A DNA stretch of 64,000 bases from Eulemur rufifrons (taxonomy: Eukaryota > Chordata > Mammalia > Primates > Lemuridae). The notes beneath the pieces were generated by a model that saw only the letters and a program-made list of their open reading frames with translations, ran no database searches and was not told the origin of the DNA. Numbering within the stretch: position 1 is the stretch's first letter; each line of letters starts with the position of its first letter. The position numbers and the translations under genes are program-made. Shown here one piece after another: positions 48,491 through 61,160 of the stretch. Where the stretch lies: positions 170,001-234,000 of the forward strand of contig NW_027182921.1 of assembly GCF_041146395.1 (NCBI RefSeq), given 5' to 3'.

Positions 48491-51400
48491 TGGCAGGTGA
48501 AAAGTGCGGATTCTGTTTCAGAGAATTAAACAGGATCCGCATGGTCATCTCATTCCTTTAAGAATACTTTGCTTCATCAGCTGGGATTCCACCATGTTTC
48601 TATATACTCCTCTATGCGTGGGCACAGGTACCTCGCTTGTTCCAAGAAGTATGCTGGAGAGTTTTCAAATTAACCAGTACGTTGAAAATTATTTGCTGGT
48701 TTTCAGCGTTTCACCATAATTTTTATAACGTTTGTTTGTGCCTCCTGAAACCCAAGAAGGCTGCGACGGACATAACTATGCTGAGGAGTAGCTGACTTGG
48801 TGTTGCCTATTTTTGTTAGTGGAGACTGACAAGAAGCCATTCTTCTAAGTATCATCCCACCACCATTTTTCCATTTTTTAAAATGCAGGGAAATTTTGCA
48901 AGTTAGCATTATAATTAGTAGCTGGAGGGTACGGTTTTTCTTTGTGTGTGTGGTCGATGTGGATGGGGGGGTCAGGTCCTCTGTCAGTTCGCCGGTTAGT
49001 TTTTATAATCCCCAGAGAGGGGAAGGGGGCATGAGTTTGGCAGGTGAAAAGGGCGGATTCTGTTTCAGAGAATTTACGATGATCCCCATGGTCATCCCTT
49101 TCCTTTAATAATCCTTTACTTCATCAGCTGGAAATCCACCATGGTTCTATATACTCCTCTTTGCGTGGGAACAGGTAACTGTCTTGTTCCAAGTAGTATG
49201 CCGCAGAGCTTTTCAATTAACCACTACGTTGAAAATTATTTGCAGGTGTTCAGCGTTTCACCATAATTGTGATAACGTTTGTTTGTGCCTCCTGAAACCC
49301 AAGAAGGCTGCGACGGACATAACTATGCTGAGGAGTAGCTGACTTGGTGTTGCCTATTTTTGTTAGTGGAGACTGACAAGAAGCCATTCTTGTAAGTATC
49401 ATCCCACCACCATTTTTCCACTGTTTTAAACTGCAGGGAAATTTTGCAAGTTAGCATTATAATTAGTAGCTGGAGGGTACGGTTTTTTTTTTGTGTGTGG
49501 CCGATGTGGATGGGGGCGTCAGGCCCTCTGTCAGTTCGCTGGTTAGTTTTGATTATCCCCAGAGAGGAGAAGTGGGCATGTGTTTGGCAGGTGACAAGGG
49601 CGGATTCTGTTTCAGAGAATTAACGATGATCCCCATGGTCATCCCGTTCCTTTAATAATCCTTTACTTCATCAGCTGGGAATCGACCATGGTTCTATATA
49701 CTATTCTTTGCGTGGGAACAGGTAACTAGCTTGTTCCAAGAAGTATGCCGCAGAGCTTTTCAATTAACCACTACGTTTAAAATTATTTGCAGGTGTTGAG
49801 CGTTTCACCATAATTGTGATAACGTTTGTTTGTGCCTCCTGAAACCCAAGAAGGCTACGACGGACATAACTATGCTGAGGAGTAGCTGACTTGGTGTTGC
49901 CTATTTTTGTTAGTGGAGACTGACAAGAATCCATTCTTCTAAGAATCATTCCACCACCATTTTTCCATTGTTTTAAAATGCAGGGAAATTTTGCAAGTTA
50001 GCATTATAATTAGTAGCTGGAGGGTACAGTTTTTTTTTGTGTGTGTGTGGTCGATGTGGATGGGGGGGTCAGGCCCTCTCTCAGTTTGCTGGTTAGTTTT
50101 TATTATCCCCAGAGAGGAGAAGTGGGCATGTGTTTGGCAGGTGAAAAGGGCGGATTCTGTTCCAGAGAATTAACGACGATCCCCATGGTCATCCCGTTCC
50201 TTTAATAATCCTTTACTTCATCAGCTGGAAATCCACCATGGTTCTATATACTCCTCTTTGCGTGGGAACAGGTAACTGGCTTGTTCCAAGAAGTATGCCG
50301 CAGAGCTTTTCAATTAACCACTACGTTGAAAATTATTTGCAGGTGTTCAGCGTTTCACCATAATTGTGATGACGTTTGTTTGTGCCTCCTGAAACACAAG
50401 AAGGCTGCGATGGACATAACTATGCTGAGGCGTAGCTGACTTGGTGTTGCCTATTTTTGTTAGTGGAGACTGACAAGAAGCCATTCTTCTACGTATCATC
50501 CCGCCACCATTTTTCCATTGTTTTAAAATGCAGGGAAATTTTGCAAGTTAGCATTATAATTAGTAGCTTGAGGGTACGGTTTTTGTTTGTGTGTGTTTGG
50601 TCGATGTGGATGGGGGGGTCAGGCCCTCTGTCAGTTCGCTGGTTAGTTTTTATTATCCCCAGAGAGGAGAAGTGGGCATGTTTTTGGCAGGTGAAAAGGG
50701 CGGATTCTGTTTCAGAGAATTAACGATGATCCCCATGGTCATCCCGTTCCTTTAATAATCCTTTACTTCATCAGCTGGAAATCCACCATGGTTCTATATA
50801 CTCCTCTTTGCGTGGGAATAGGTAACTGGCTTGTTCCAAGAAGAATGCCGCAGAGCTTTTCAATTAACCACTACGTTGAAAATTATTTGCAGGTGTTCAG
50901 CGTTTCACCATAATTGTCATAACGTTTGTTTGTGCCTCCTGAAACCCAAGAAGGCTGCGACGGACATAACTATGCTGAGGAGTAGCTGACTTGGTGTTGC
51001 CTATTTTTGTTAGTGGAGACTGACAAGAAGCCATTCTTGTAAGTATCATCCCACCACCATTTTTCCATTGTTTTAAAATGCAGGGAAATTTTGCAAGTTA
51101 GCATTATAATTAGTAGCTGGAGGGTACGGTTTTTTTTTTTGTGTGTGGTCGATGTGGATGGGGGCGTCAGGCCCTCTGTCAGTTCGCTGGTTAGTTTTGA
51201 TTATCCCCAGAGAGGAGAAGTGGGCATGTGTTTGGCAGGTGAAAAGGGCGGATTCTGTTTCAGAGAATTAACGATGATCCCCATGGTCATCCCGTTCCTT
51301 TAATAATCCTTTACTTCATCAGCTGGGAATCGACCATGGTTCTATATACTATTCTTTGCATGGGAACAGGTAACTAGCTTGTTCCAAGAAGTATGCCGCA

Positions 51401-52875
51401 GAGCTTTTCAATTAACCACTACGTTGAAAATTATTTGCAGGTGTTGAGCGTTTCACCATAATTGTGATAACGTTTGTTTGTGCCTCCTGAAACCCAAGAA
51501 GGCTGCGACGGACATAACTATGCTGAGGAGTAGCTGACTTGGTGTTGCCTATTTTTGTTAGTGGAGACTGACAAGAAGCCATTCTTCTAAGAATCATTCC
51601 ACCACCATTTTTCCAATGTTTTAAAATGCAGGGAAATTTTGCAAGTTAGCATTATAATTAGTAGCTTGAGGGTACAGTTTTTTTTTGTGTGTGTTTGGTC
51701 GATGTGGATGGGGGGGTCAGGCCCTCTGTCAGTTCGCTGGTTAGTTTTTATTATCCCCAGAGAGGAGAAGTGGTCATGTGTTTGGCAGGTGAAAAGGGCG
51801 GATTCTGTTTCAGAGAATTAACGATGATCCCCATGGTCATCCCGTTCCTTTAATAATCCTTTACTTCATCATCTGGAAATCCACCATGGTTCTATATACT
51901 CCTCTTTGCGTGGGAACAGGTAACTGGCTTGTCCAAGATGTATGCCGCAGAGCTTTTCAATTAACCACTACGTTGATAATTATTTGCAGGTGTTCAGCGT
52001 TTCACCATAATTGTGATAACGTTTGTTTGTGCCTCCTGAAACCCAAGAAGGCTGCGACGGACATAACTATGCTGAGGAGTAGCTGACTTGGTGTTGCCTA
52101 TTTTTGTTAGTGGAGACTGACAAGAAGCCATTCTTGTAAGTATCATCCCACCACCATTTTTCCATTGTTTTAAAATTCAGGGAAATTTTGCAAGTTAGCA
52201 TTGTAATTAGTAGCTGGAAGGTACGGTTTTTTTTTGTGTGTCTGGTCGATTTGGATGGGGGGTTCAGGCCCTCTGTCAATTCGCTGGTTAGTTTTTATTA
52301 TCCCCAGAGAGGAGAAGTGGGCATGTGTTTGGCAGGTGAAAAGGGCGGATTCTGTTTCAGAGAATTAACGATGATCCCCATGCTCATCCCGTTCCTTTAA
52401 TAATCCTTTACTTCATCAGCTGGAAATCCACCATGGTTCTATATACTCCTCTATGTGTGGTCACATGTACCTGGCTTGTTCCAAGAAGTATGGCGGGGGG
52501 TTTTCAAATTAACCAGTATGTTGAAAATTATTTCCAGGTTTTCAGCATTTCACCATAATTGTGATAACGTTTGTATGTGCCTCCTGAAACCCAAGAAGGC
52601 TGCGACGGACATAACTATGCTGAGGAGTAGCTGACTTGGTGTTGCCTATTTTTGTTAGTGGAGACAGACAAGAAGGCATTCTTCTAAGTATCATCCCACC
52701 ACCATTTTTCCATTGTTTTAAAATGCAGGGAAATTTTGCAAGTTATCATTATAATTCGTAGCTGGAGGGTACTTTTTTTTTGTGTGTGTGGTCAGTGTGG
52801 ATGGGTTGGTCAGGCCATCTGTCAATTCACTGGTTCGTTTTTATTATCCCCAGAGAGGAGAAGTGGGCATGTGTT
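48490..52875 (+). repeat. Higher-order repeat, copy 2 (8 monomers, ~4,385 bp)
   Basis: Repeats copy 1 but carries about two extra monomers (~51,000-52,090). These include another TACTATTCTTTGC-type monomer. Offsets to the next copy are ~4,385 bp (48504 to 52889, 47803 to 52188). Confidence 0.85.
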
Positions 52876-55000
52876 TGGCAGGTGAAAAGTGCGGATTCTG
52901 TTTCAGAAAATTAAACAGGATCCGCATGGTCATCTCATTCCTTTAAGAATACTTTGCTTCATCAGCTGGGATTCCACCATGTTTCTATATACTCCTCTAT
53001 GCGTGGGCACAGGTACCTCGCTTGTTCCAAGAAGTATGCTGGAGAGTTTTCAAATTAACCAGTACGTTGAAAATTATTTGCTGGTTTTCAGCGTTTCACC
53101 ATAATTTTTATAACGTTTGTATGTGCCTCCTGAAACCCAAGAAGGCTGCGACGGACATAACTATGCTGAGGAGTAGCTGACTTGGTGTTGCCTATTTTTG
53201 TTAGTGGAGACAGACAAGAAGCCATTCTTCTAAGTATCATCCCACCACCATTTTTCCATTTTTTAAAATGCAGGGAAATTTTGCAAGTTAGCATTATAAT
53301 TAGTAGCTGGAGGGTACGGTTTTTCTTTGTGTGTGTAGTCGATGTGGATGGGGGGGTCAGGCCCTCTGTCAGTTCGCCGGTTAGTTTTTATAATCCCCAG
53401 AGAGGGGAAGGGGGCATGAGTTTGGCAGGTGAAAAGGGCGGATTCTGTTTCAGAGAATTTACGATGATCCCCATGGTCATCCCGTTCCTTTAATAATCCT
53501 TTACTTCATCAGCTGGAAATCCACCATGGTTCTATATACTCCTCTTTGCGTGGGAACAGGTAACTGGCTTGTTCCAAGTAGTATGCCGCAGAGCTTTTCA
53601 ATTAACCACTACGTTGAAAATTATTTGCAGGTGTTCAGCGTTTCACCATAATTGTGATAACGTTTGTTTGTGCCTCCTGAAACCCAAGAAGGCTGCGACG
53701 GACATAACTATGCTGAGGAGTAGCTGACTTGGTGTTGCCTATTTTTGTTAGTGGAGACTGACAAGAAGCCATTCTTGTAAGTATCATCCCACCACCATTT
53801 TTCCATTGTTTTAAAATGCAGGGAAATTTTGCAAGTTAGCATTATAATTAGTAGCTGGAGGGTACGGTTTTTTTTTTGTGTGTGGTCGATGTGGATGGGG
53901 GCGTCAGGCCCTCTGTCAGTTCGCTGGTTAGTTTTGATTATCCCCAGAGAGGAGAAGTGGGCATGTGTTTGGCAGGTGAAAAGGGCGGATTCTGTTTCAG
54001 AGAATTAACGATGATCCCCATGGTCATCTCGTTCCTTTAATAATCCTTTACTTCATCAGCTGGAAATCCACCATGGTTCTATATACTCCTCTTTGCGTGG
54101 GAACAGGTAACTGGCTTGTCCAAGATGTATGCCGCAGAGCTTTTCAATTAACCACTACGTTGAAAATTATTTGCAGGTGTTCAGCGTTTCACCATAATTG
54201 TCATAACGTTTGTTTGTGCCTCCTGAAACCCAAGAAGGCTGCGACGGACATAACTATGCTGAGGAGTAGCTGACTTGGTGTTGCCTATTTTTGTTAGTGG
54301 AGACTGACAAGAAGCCATTCTTCTAAGAATCATTCCACCACCATTTTTCCAATGTTTTAAAATGCAGGGAAATTTTGCAAGTTAGCATTATAATTAGTAG
54401 CTTGAGGGTACGGTTTTTTTTTGTGTGTGTTTGGTCGATGTGGATGGGGGGGTCAGGCCCTATGTCAGTTCGCTGGTTAGTTTTTATTATCCCCAGAGAG
54501 GAGAAGTGGGCATGTGTTTGGCAGGTGAAAAGGGCGGATTCTGTTTCAGAGAATTAACGATGATCCCCATGGTCATCTCGTTCCTTTAATAATCCTTTAC
54601 TTCATCAGCTGGAAATCCACCATGGTTCTATATACTCCTCTTTGCGTGGGAACAGGTAACTGGCTTGTCCAAGATGTATGCCGCAGAGCTTTTCAATTAA
54701 CCACTACGTTGAAAATTATTTGCAGGTGTTCAGCGTTTCACCATAATTGTCATAACGTTTGTTTGTGCCTCCTGAAACCCAAGAAGGCTGCGACGGACAT
54801 AACTATTCTGAGGAGTAGCTGACTTGGTGTTGCCTATTTTTGTTAGTGGAGACTGACAAGAAGCCATTCTTGTAAGTATCATCCCACCACCATTTTTCCA
54901 TTGTTTTAAAATTCAGGGAAATTTTGCAAGTTAGCATTGTGATTAGTAGCTGGAAGGTAAGGTTTTTTTGTGTGTGTGTGGTCGATTTGGATGGGGGGTT
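52875..55000 (+). repeat. Higher-order repeat, copy 3 (partial)
   Basis: Begins with the same C-type monomer (52889) and the same GGGGAAGGGGGCATGAG variant (53406). It departs from copies 1 and 2 after a few monomers. The right edge is approximate. Confidence 0.7.
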
Positions 55001-58000
55001 CATTCCCTCTGTCAGTTCGCTGGTTAGTTTTTATTAACCCCAGAGAGGAGAAATGGGCATGTGTCTGGCAGGTGAAAACGGCGGATTCTGTTTCAGAGAA
55101 TTAACGATGATCCCAATGGTCATCCCGTTCCTTTAATAATCCTTTACTTCATCAGCTGGAAATCCACCATGGTTCTATATACTCCTCTATGTGTGGGCAC
55201 ATGTACCTGGCTTGTTCCAAGAAGTATGCCGGAGAGTTTTCAAATTAACCAGTACGTTGAAAATTATTTCCAGGTTTTCAGCTTTTCACCATAATTGTGA
55301 TAAGGTTTGTATGTGCCTCCTGAAACCCAAGAAGGCTGCGACGGACATAACTATGCTGAGGAGTAGCTGACTTGGTGTTGCCTATTTTTGTTAGTGGAGA
55401 CTGACAAGAAGCCATTCTCCTAAGTATCATCCGACCACCATTTATCCATTGTTTTATAACGCAGGGAAATTTTGGAAGTTAGCATTATAATTAGTAGCTG
55501 GAGTGTACGGTTTTTTTTTTTTGTGTGTGTGGTCGATGTGGATGGGGGTGTCAGGCCCTCTGTCAGTTCCCTGGTTAGTTTTTATTATCCCCAGAGAGGA
55601 GAAGTGGGCATGTGTTTGGCAGGTGAAAAGGGTGGATCTGTTTCAGAGAATTAACGATGATCAGCATGGTCACCCCGTTCCTTTAATAATCCTTTACTTC
55701 ATCAGCTGGAAATCCACCACGGTTCTATATACTCCTGTTTGCGTGGGAACAGGTAACTGGCTTGTTCCAAGAAGTATGCCGCAGAGCTTTTCAATTAACC
55801 ACTACGTTGAAAATTATTTGCAGGTGTTCAGCGTTTCACCATAATTGTGATAACGTTTGTTTGTACCTCCTGAAACCCAAGATGGCTGCCACGAACATAA
55901 CGATGCTGAGGCGTAGCTGATTTGGTTTTGCCTATTTTTGTTAGTGGAGACTGACAAGAATCCATTCTTCTAAGTATCATCTCACCATCATTTATCCATT
56001 GTTTAAAAATGCAGGAAAATTTTGCAAGTTAGCATTCTAATTAGTAGCTGGAGGCTTCGGTGTTTTTTTTTTTTTTTTTTCCTGTGGGATCGGTGTGGAT
56101 GTGGTGGTCAGGCCCTCTGTCAGTTCGCTGGTTTGTTTTTATTATCCCCAGAGAGGAGAAGTGGGCATGTGTTTGGCAGGTGAAAAGTTCGGATTCTGTT
56201 TCAGAGAATGAAACAGGATCCGCATGCTCATCCCGTTCCTTTAGGAAACTTTTGCTTCATCAGCTGGGAATCGACCATGGTTCTATATACTCCTCTATGT
56301 GTTGGCACAGGTAACTGGCTTGTTCCAAGAAGTATGCCGCAGAGCTTTTCAATTAAGCAGTACGTTGAAAATTATTTACAGGTTTTCAGCGTTTCACCAT
56401 AATTCCTATAACGTTTGTATGTGTCTCCTGAAACCCAATATGGCTGCCAAGGACATAAGTATGCTGAGGCGTAGCTGACTTCGTGTTTCCTATTTTTGTT
56501 AGTGGAGACTGACAAGAAGCCATTCTTCTAAGTATCATCCCACCACCATTTTTCCATTGTTTGAAAATTCAGGGAAATTTTGCAAGTTAGCATTATAATT
56601 AGTAGCTGGAGGGTACTTTTTGTTTTTTTTTTGTGGGGTCAGTGTGGATGGGGGTTCAAGGCCCTCTAGATATTCGCTGGTTTGTTTTTATTATCCCCAA
56701 GGAGGAGAAGTGGGCATGTTGTTGCCTGGTGAAAAGTGCGGATTCTCTTTCAAAGAATTAAACAGGATCTAAATGGTCATCCGCTTCCTTTAAGAATCCT
56801 TTGCTTCATCCGCTGGGAAACCACCATGATTCTATATACTCCCGTATGGGTGGGCATAGGTTACTGGCTTGTTCCAAGAAGTATGCCACAGAGCTTTTCA
56901 AATAAAAAGTACATTGAAAATTATTTTCAGGTTTTCAGCGTTTCATCATGAATGCGGCAACGTTTGTATGTGCCTTGAAACCCAAGATGGCTGCCACAGA
57001 CATAACTATGCTGAGGCGTAGCTGACTTGGTGTTGCCGATTTTTGTTAGTGGAGACTGACAAGAAGCCATTCTTCTAAGTATCATCCCACCACCATTTTT
57101 CCATTGTTTTAAAATGCAGGGAAATTTTGCAAGTCAGCATTATAATTAGTAGCTGGAGGCTACGGTGTTTTTTTTTTTTTCCTGTGGGGTCGGTGTGGAT
57201 GTGTTGGTCAGGCCCTCTGTCAGTTCGCTGGTTAGTTTTTATTATCCCCAGAGAAGAGAAGTGGGCATGTGTTTGGCAGGTGAAAAGTTCGGATTCTGTT
57301 TCAGAGAATGAAACAGGATCCGCATGCTCATCCCGTTCCTTTAGGAAACTTTTGCTTCATCAGCTGGGAATCCACCATGGTTCTATATACTCCTCTATGT
57401 GTGGGCACAGGTAACTGGCTTGTTCCAAGAAGTATGCCGCAGAGTTTTCAATTAAGCAGTACGTTGAAAATTATTTGCAGGTTTTCAGCGTTTCACCATA
57501 ATTCTTACAACGTTTGTTTGTGTCTCCTGAAACCCAATATGGCTGCTAAGGACATAAGTATGCTGAGGCGTAGCTGACTTCATGTTGCCTATTTTTGTTA
57601 GTGGAGACTGACAAGAAGCCATTCTTCTAAGTATCATCCCACCATTATTTTTCCATTGTTTAAAAATGCAGGGAAATTTTGCAAGTTATCATTATAATTA
57701 GTAGCTGGAGGGTCCTTTTTTTTTTTTTTTTGTGGGTTCAGTGTGGATGGTTTGTTCAGGCCATCTGTGAATTCACTGGTTTGTTTTTATTATCCCCAGA
57801 GAGGAGAAGTGGGCATGTGTTTGGCAGGTGAAAAGTGCGGATTCTGTTTCAGAGAATTAAACAGGATCCGCATGGTAATCCCGTTCCTTTAAGAATCCTT
57901 TGCTTCATGAGCTGGGAATCCACCATGGTTCTATATACTCCTCTTTGCGTGGGAACAGGTAACTGGCTTGTTCCAAGAAGTATGCCGCAGAGCTTTTCAA

Positions 58001-61000
58001 TTAACCACTACTTTGAAAATTATTTGCAGGTGTTCAGCGTTTCACCATAATTGTGATAACGTTTGTTTGTGCCTCCTGAAACCCATGATGGCTGCCACGA
58101 ACATAACTATGCTGAGGCGTAGCTGACTTGGTTTTGCCTATTTTTGTTAGTGGAGACTGACAAGAAGCCATTCTTCTAAGTATCATCCCACCACCATTTT
58201 TCCATTGCTTTAAAACGCAGGGAAATTTTGCAAGTTAGCATTATAATTAGTAGCTGGAGGGTACGGTTTTTTTTTGTGTGTGTGGTCGATGTGGATGGGG
58301 GGGTCAGGACCTGTGTCAGTTCGCTGGTTAGTTTTTATTATCCCCAGAGAGGAGAAGTGGGCATGTTTTTGGCAGGTGAAAAGGGCGGATTCTGTTTCAG
58401 AGAATTAACGATGATCCCCATGGTCATCCCGTTCCTTTAATAATCCTTAACTTCATCAGTTGGAAATCCACCATGGTTCTATATACTCCTCTTTGCGTGG
58501 GAACAGGTAACTGGCTTGTTCCAAGAAGTATGCCGCAGAGCTTTTCAATTAACCACTACGTTGAAAATCATTTGCAGGTGTTCAGCGTTTCACCATAATT
58601 GTGATAACGTTTGTTTGTGCCTACTGAAACCCAAGAAGGCTGTGACGGACATAACTATGCTGAGGAGTAGCTGACTTGGTGTTGCCTATTTTTGTTAGTG
58701 GAGACTGACAAGAAGCCATTCTTCTAAGTATCATCCCACCACCATTTTTCCATTGTTTAAAAATGCAGGAAAATTTTGCAAGTTAGCATTATAATTAGTA
58801 GCTGGAGGCTACGGGGTTTTTTTTTTTTTTTTCCTGTGGGGTCGGAGTGGATGTGTTGGTCAGGCCCTCTGTCAGTTCGCTGGTTTGTTTTTATTATCCC
58901 CAGAGAGGAGATATGGGCATGTGTTTGGCAGGTGAAATGTTTTGATTCTGTTTCAGAGAATGAAACAGGATCCGCATGCTCATCCCGTTCCTTTAGGAAA
59001 CTTTTGCTTCATCAGCTGGGAATCCACCAAGGTTCTATATACTCCTATATGTGTGGGCACAGGTAACTGGCTTGTTCCAAGAAGTATGCCGTAGAGCTTT
59101 TCACTTAAGCAGTTCGTTGAAAATTATTTGCAGGTTTTCAGTGTTTCACCATAATTCTTATAACGATTGTATGTGTCTCCTGAAACCCAATATGGCTGCC
59201 AAGGACATAAGTATGCTGAGGCGTAGCTGACTTCATGTTGCCTATTTTTGTTAGTGGAGACTGACAAGAAGCCATTCTTCTAAGTATCATCCCACCATCA
59301 TTTTCCCATTGTTTTAAAATGCAGGGAAATTTTGCAAGTTAGCATTATAATTAGTAGCTGAAGGGTACTTTTTTTTTTTTTGTGGGGTCAATGTGGATGG
59401 GTTGGTCAGGCCCTCTGTCAGTTCGCTGGTTTGTTTTTATTATCCCCAGAGAGGAGAAGTGGGTATTAGTATGGCAGGTGAAAACTGCGGATCTGTTTCA
59501 GAGAATTAAACAGGATCCGCATGGTAATCCCATTCCTTTAAGAATCCTTTGCTTCATCAGCTGGGAATCCACCATGGTTCTATATACTTCTCTATGCGTG
59601 GGCACAAGTAACTGGCTTGTTCCAAGAAGTATGCCTCAGAGCTTTTCAATTAACCAGTATGTTGAAAATCCTTTGCAGGTTTTCAGCGTTTCACCATAAT
59701 TGTGATAACGTGTGTATGTGCCTACTGAAACCAAATATGGCTGCTACGGACATAACTATGCTGAGGCGTAGCTGACATGGTGTTGCCTATTTTTGTCAGT
59801 GGAGACTGACAAGAAGCCATTCTTATAAGTATCATCCCACCATCATTTCTCCATTGTTTAAAAATGCAGGGAAATTTTGCAAAGTGGCATTATAGTTAGT
59901 AGCTGGAGGGTACATTTTTTGGTGGGGTCGGTCAGGATGGGTGTTCAGGCCCTCTGTCAGTTCGCTGGTTTGTTTTTATTATCCCCAGAGAGGAGAAATG
60001 GGTATTAGTATGGCAGGTGAAAACTGCGGATCTGTTTCAGAGAATGAAACAGGATCCGCATGGTAATCCCGTTCCTTTAAGAATCCTTTGCTTCATCAGC
60101 TTTGATTCCACCGTGTTTCTATATACTCCTCCATGCGTGGGCACAGGTACCTGGCTTGTTCCAAGAAGTATGCCGCAGAGCTTTTCAATTAACCACTACG
60201 TTGAAAATTATTTGCAGGTTTTCAGCGTTTCACCATAATTTTGATAACGTTTCTATGTGCCTCCTGAAACCCAAGAAGGCTGCGACGGACATAACTATGC
60301 TGAGGAGTAGCTGACTTGGTGTTGCCTATTTTTGTTAGTGGAGACAGACAAGAAGCCATTCTTCTAAGTATCATCCCACCACCATTTTTCCATTGTTTTA
60401 AAATGCAGGGAAATTTTGCAAGTTAGCACTATAATTAGTAGCTGGAGGGTACGGTTTTTTTTTTGTGTGTGGTCGATGTGGATGGGGGGGTCAGGCCCTC
60501 TGTCAGTTCGCTGGTTAGTTTTTATTATCCCCAGAGAGGAGAAGTGGGCATGTGTTTGGCAGGTGAAAAGGGCGGATTCTGTTTCAGAGAATTAACGATG
60601 ATCCCCATGGTCATCCCGTTCCTTTAATAATCCTTTACTTCATCAGCTGGAAATCCACCATGGTTGTATATACTCCTCTTTGCGTGGGAACAGGTAACTG
60701 GCTTATTCCAAGAAGTATGCCGCAGAGCTTTTCAATTAACCACTACGTTGAAAATTATATGCACGTGTTCAGCGTTTCACCATAATTGTGATAACGTTTG
60801 TTTGTGCCTCCTGAAACCCAAGGTGGCTGCCACGAACATAACGATGCTGAGGAGTAGCTGACTTGGTTTTGCCTATTTTTGTTAGTGGAGACTGACAAGA
60901 ATCCATTCTTCTAAGTATCATCTCACCCTCATTTTTCCATTGTTTGAAAAGGCAGGAAAATTTTGCAAGTTAGCATTATAATTAGTAGCTGGAGGCTACG

Positions 61001-61042
61001 GTGTTTTTTTTTTTTTTCCTGTGGGGTCGGTGTGGATGTGTT

Positions 61043-61160
61043 GAAACCCACGGGCCCATACCCAGAGTATGATAGAGTGGGTTCCCAGGTACAATCCCAG
61101 CCCCCTAAACTCTCCCCGCCCGCCTAATGCAGACAGGGCCCGTGCGCTAAGCATAAACAA
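61043..61160 (+). other. Subtelomeric spacer unit, truncated, at the satellite junction
   Basis: The satellite breaks off after GGTGTGGATGTGTTG and is followed by GAAACCCACGGGCCCATAC. This matches the interior of the spacer at 62914-63030 (GAAACCCAGAGGCCCATAC, TAGAGTGGGTTCCCAG, ACAGGGCCCGTGC, CTAAGCATAAAC). The first ~90 bp of that spacer are absent here. Confidence 0.85.

Larger units (their letters stand above)
36344..61043 (+). repeat. Satellite array, young homogenised monomers (part 2)
   Basis: About 45 monomers of ~548 bp of the same A, B, C and D subfamilies as at 15423-30076. Type A dominates ~41.6-55.7 kb. B, C and D types are mixed at ~36.4-43.5 kb and 55.8-61 kb. Several monomers are mosaics. 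T tracts vary in length and are often followed by GTGTGTG. No gene is present. The array stops mid-monomer at 61043. Confidence 0.95.

Noticed and set aside
9000..61000. Dozens of similar 60-140 codon open frames repeated along the array
   Set aside because: They recur with the 548-bp monomer period, occur in several frames of the same monomer, begin and end at arbitrary points and vary by frameshift with the T-tract length. They are translations of satellite DNA, not genes.
14280..61043. CRISPR-like array (regular repeats with a small palindrome)
   Set aside because: The unit is ~548 bp with no unique short spacers, and the surrounding elements (Alu, L1, ERV) are from a primate genome.
1..61043. 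Centromeric alpha satellite or CENP-B box
   Set aside because: The period is ~548 bp rather than ~171 bp. I found no TTCGnnnnAnnCGGG match; TTCGCTGG-type sequences lack the CGGG half.
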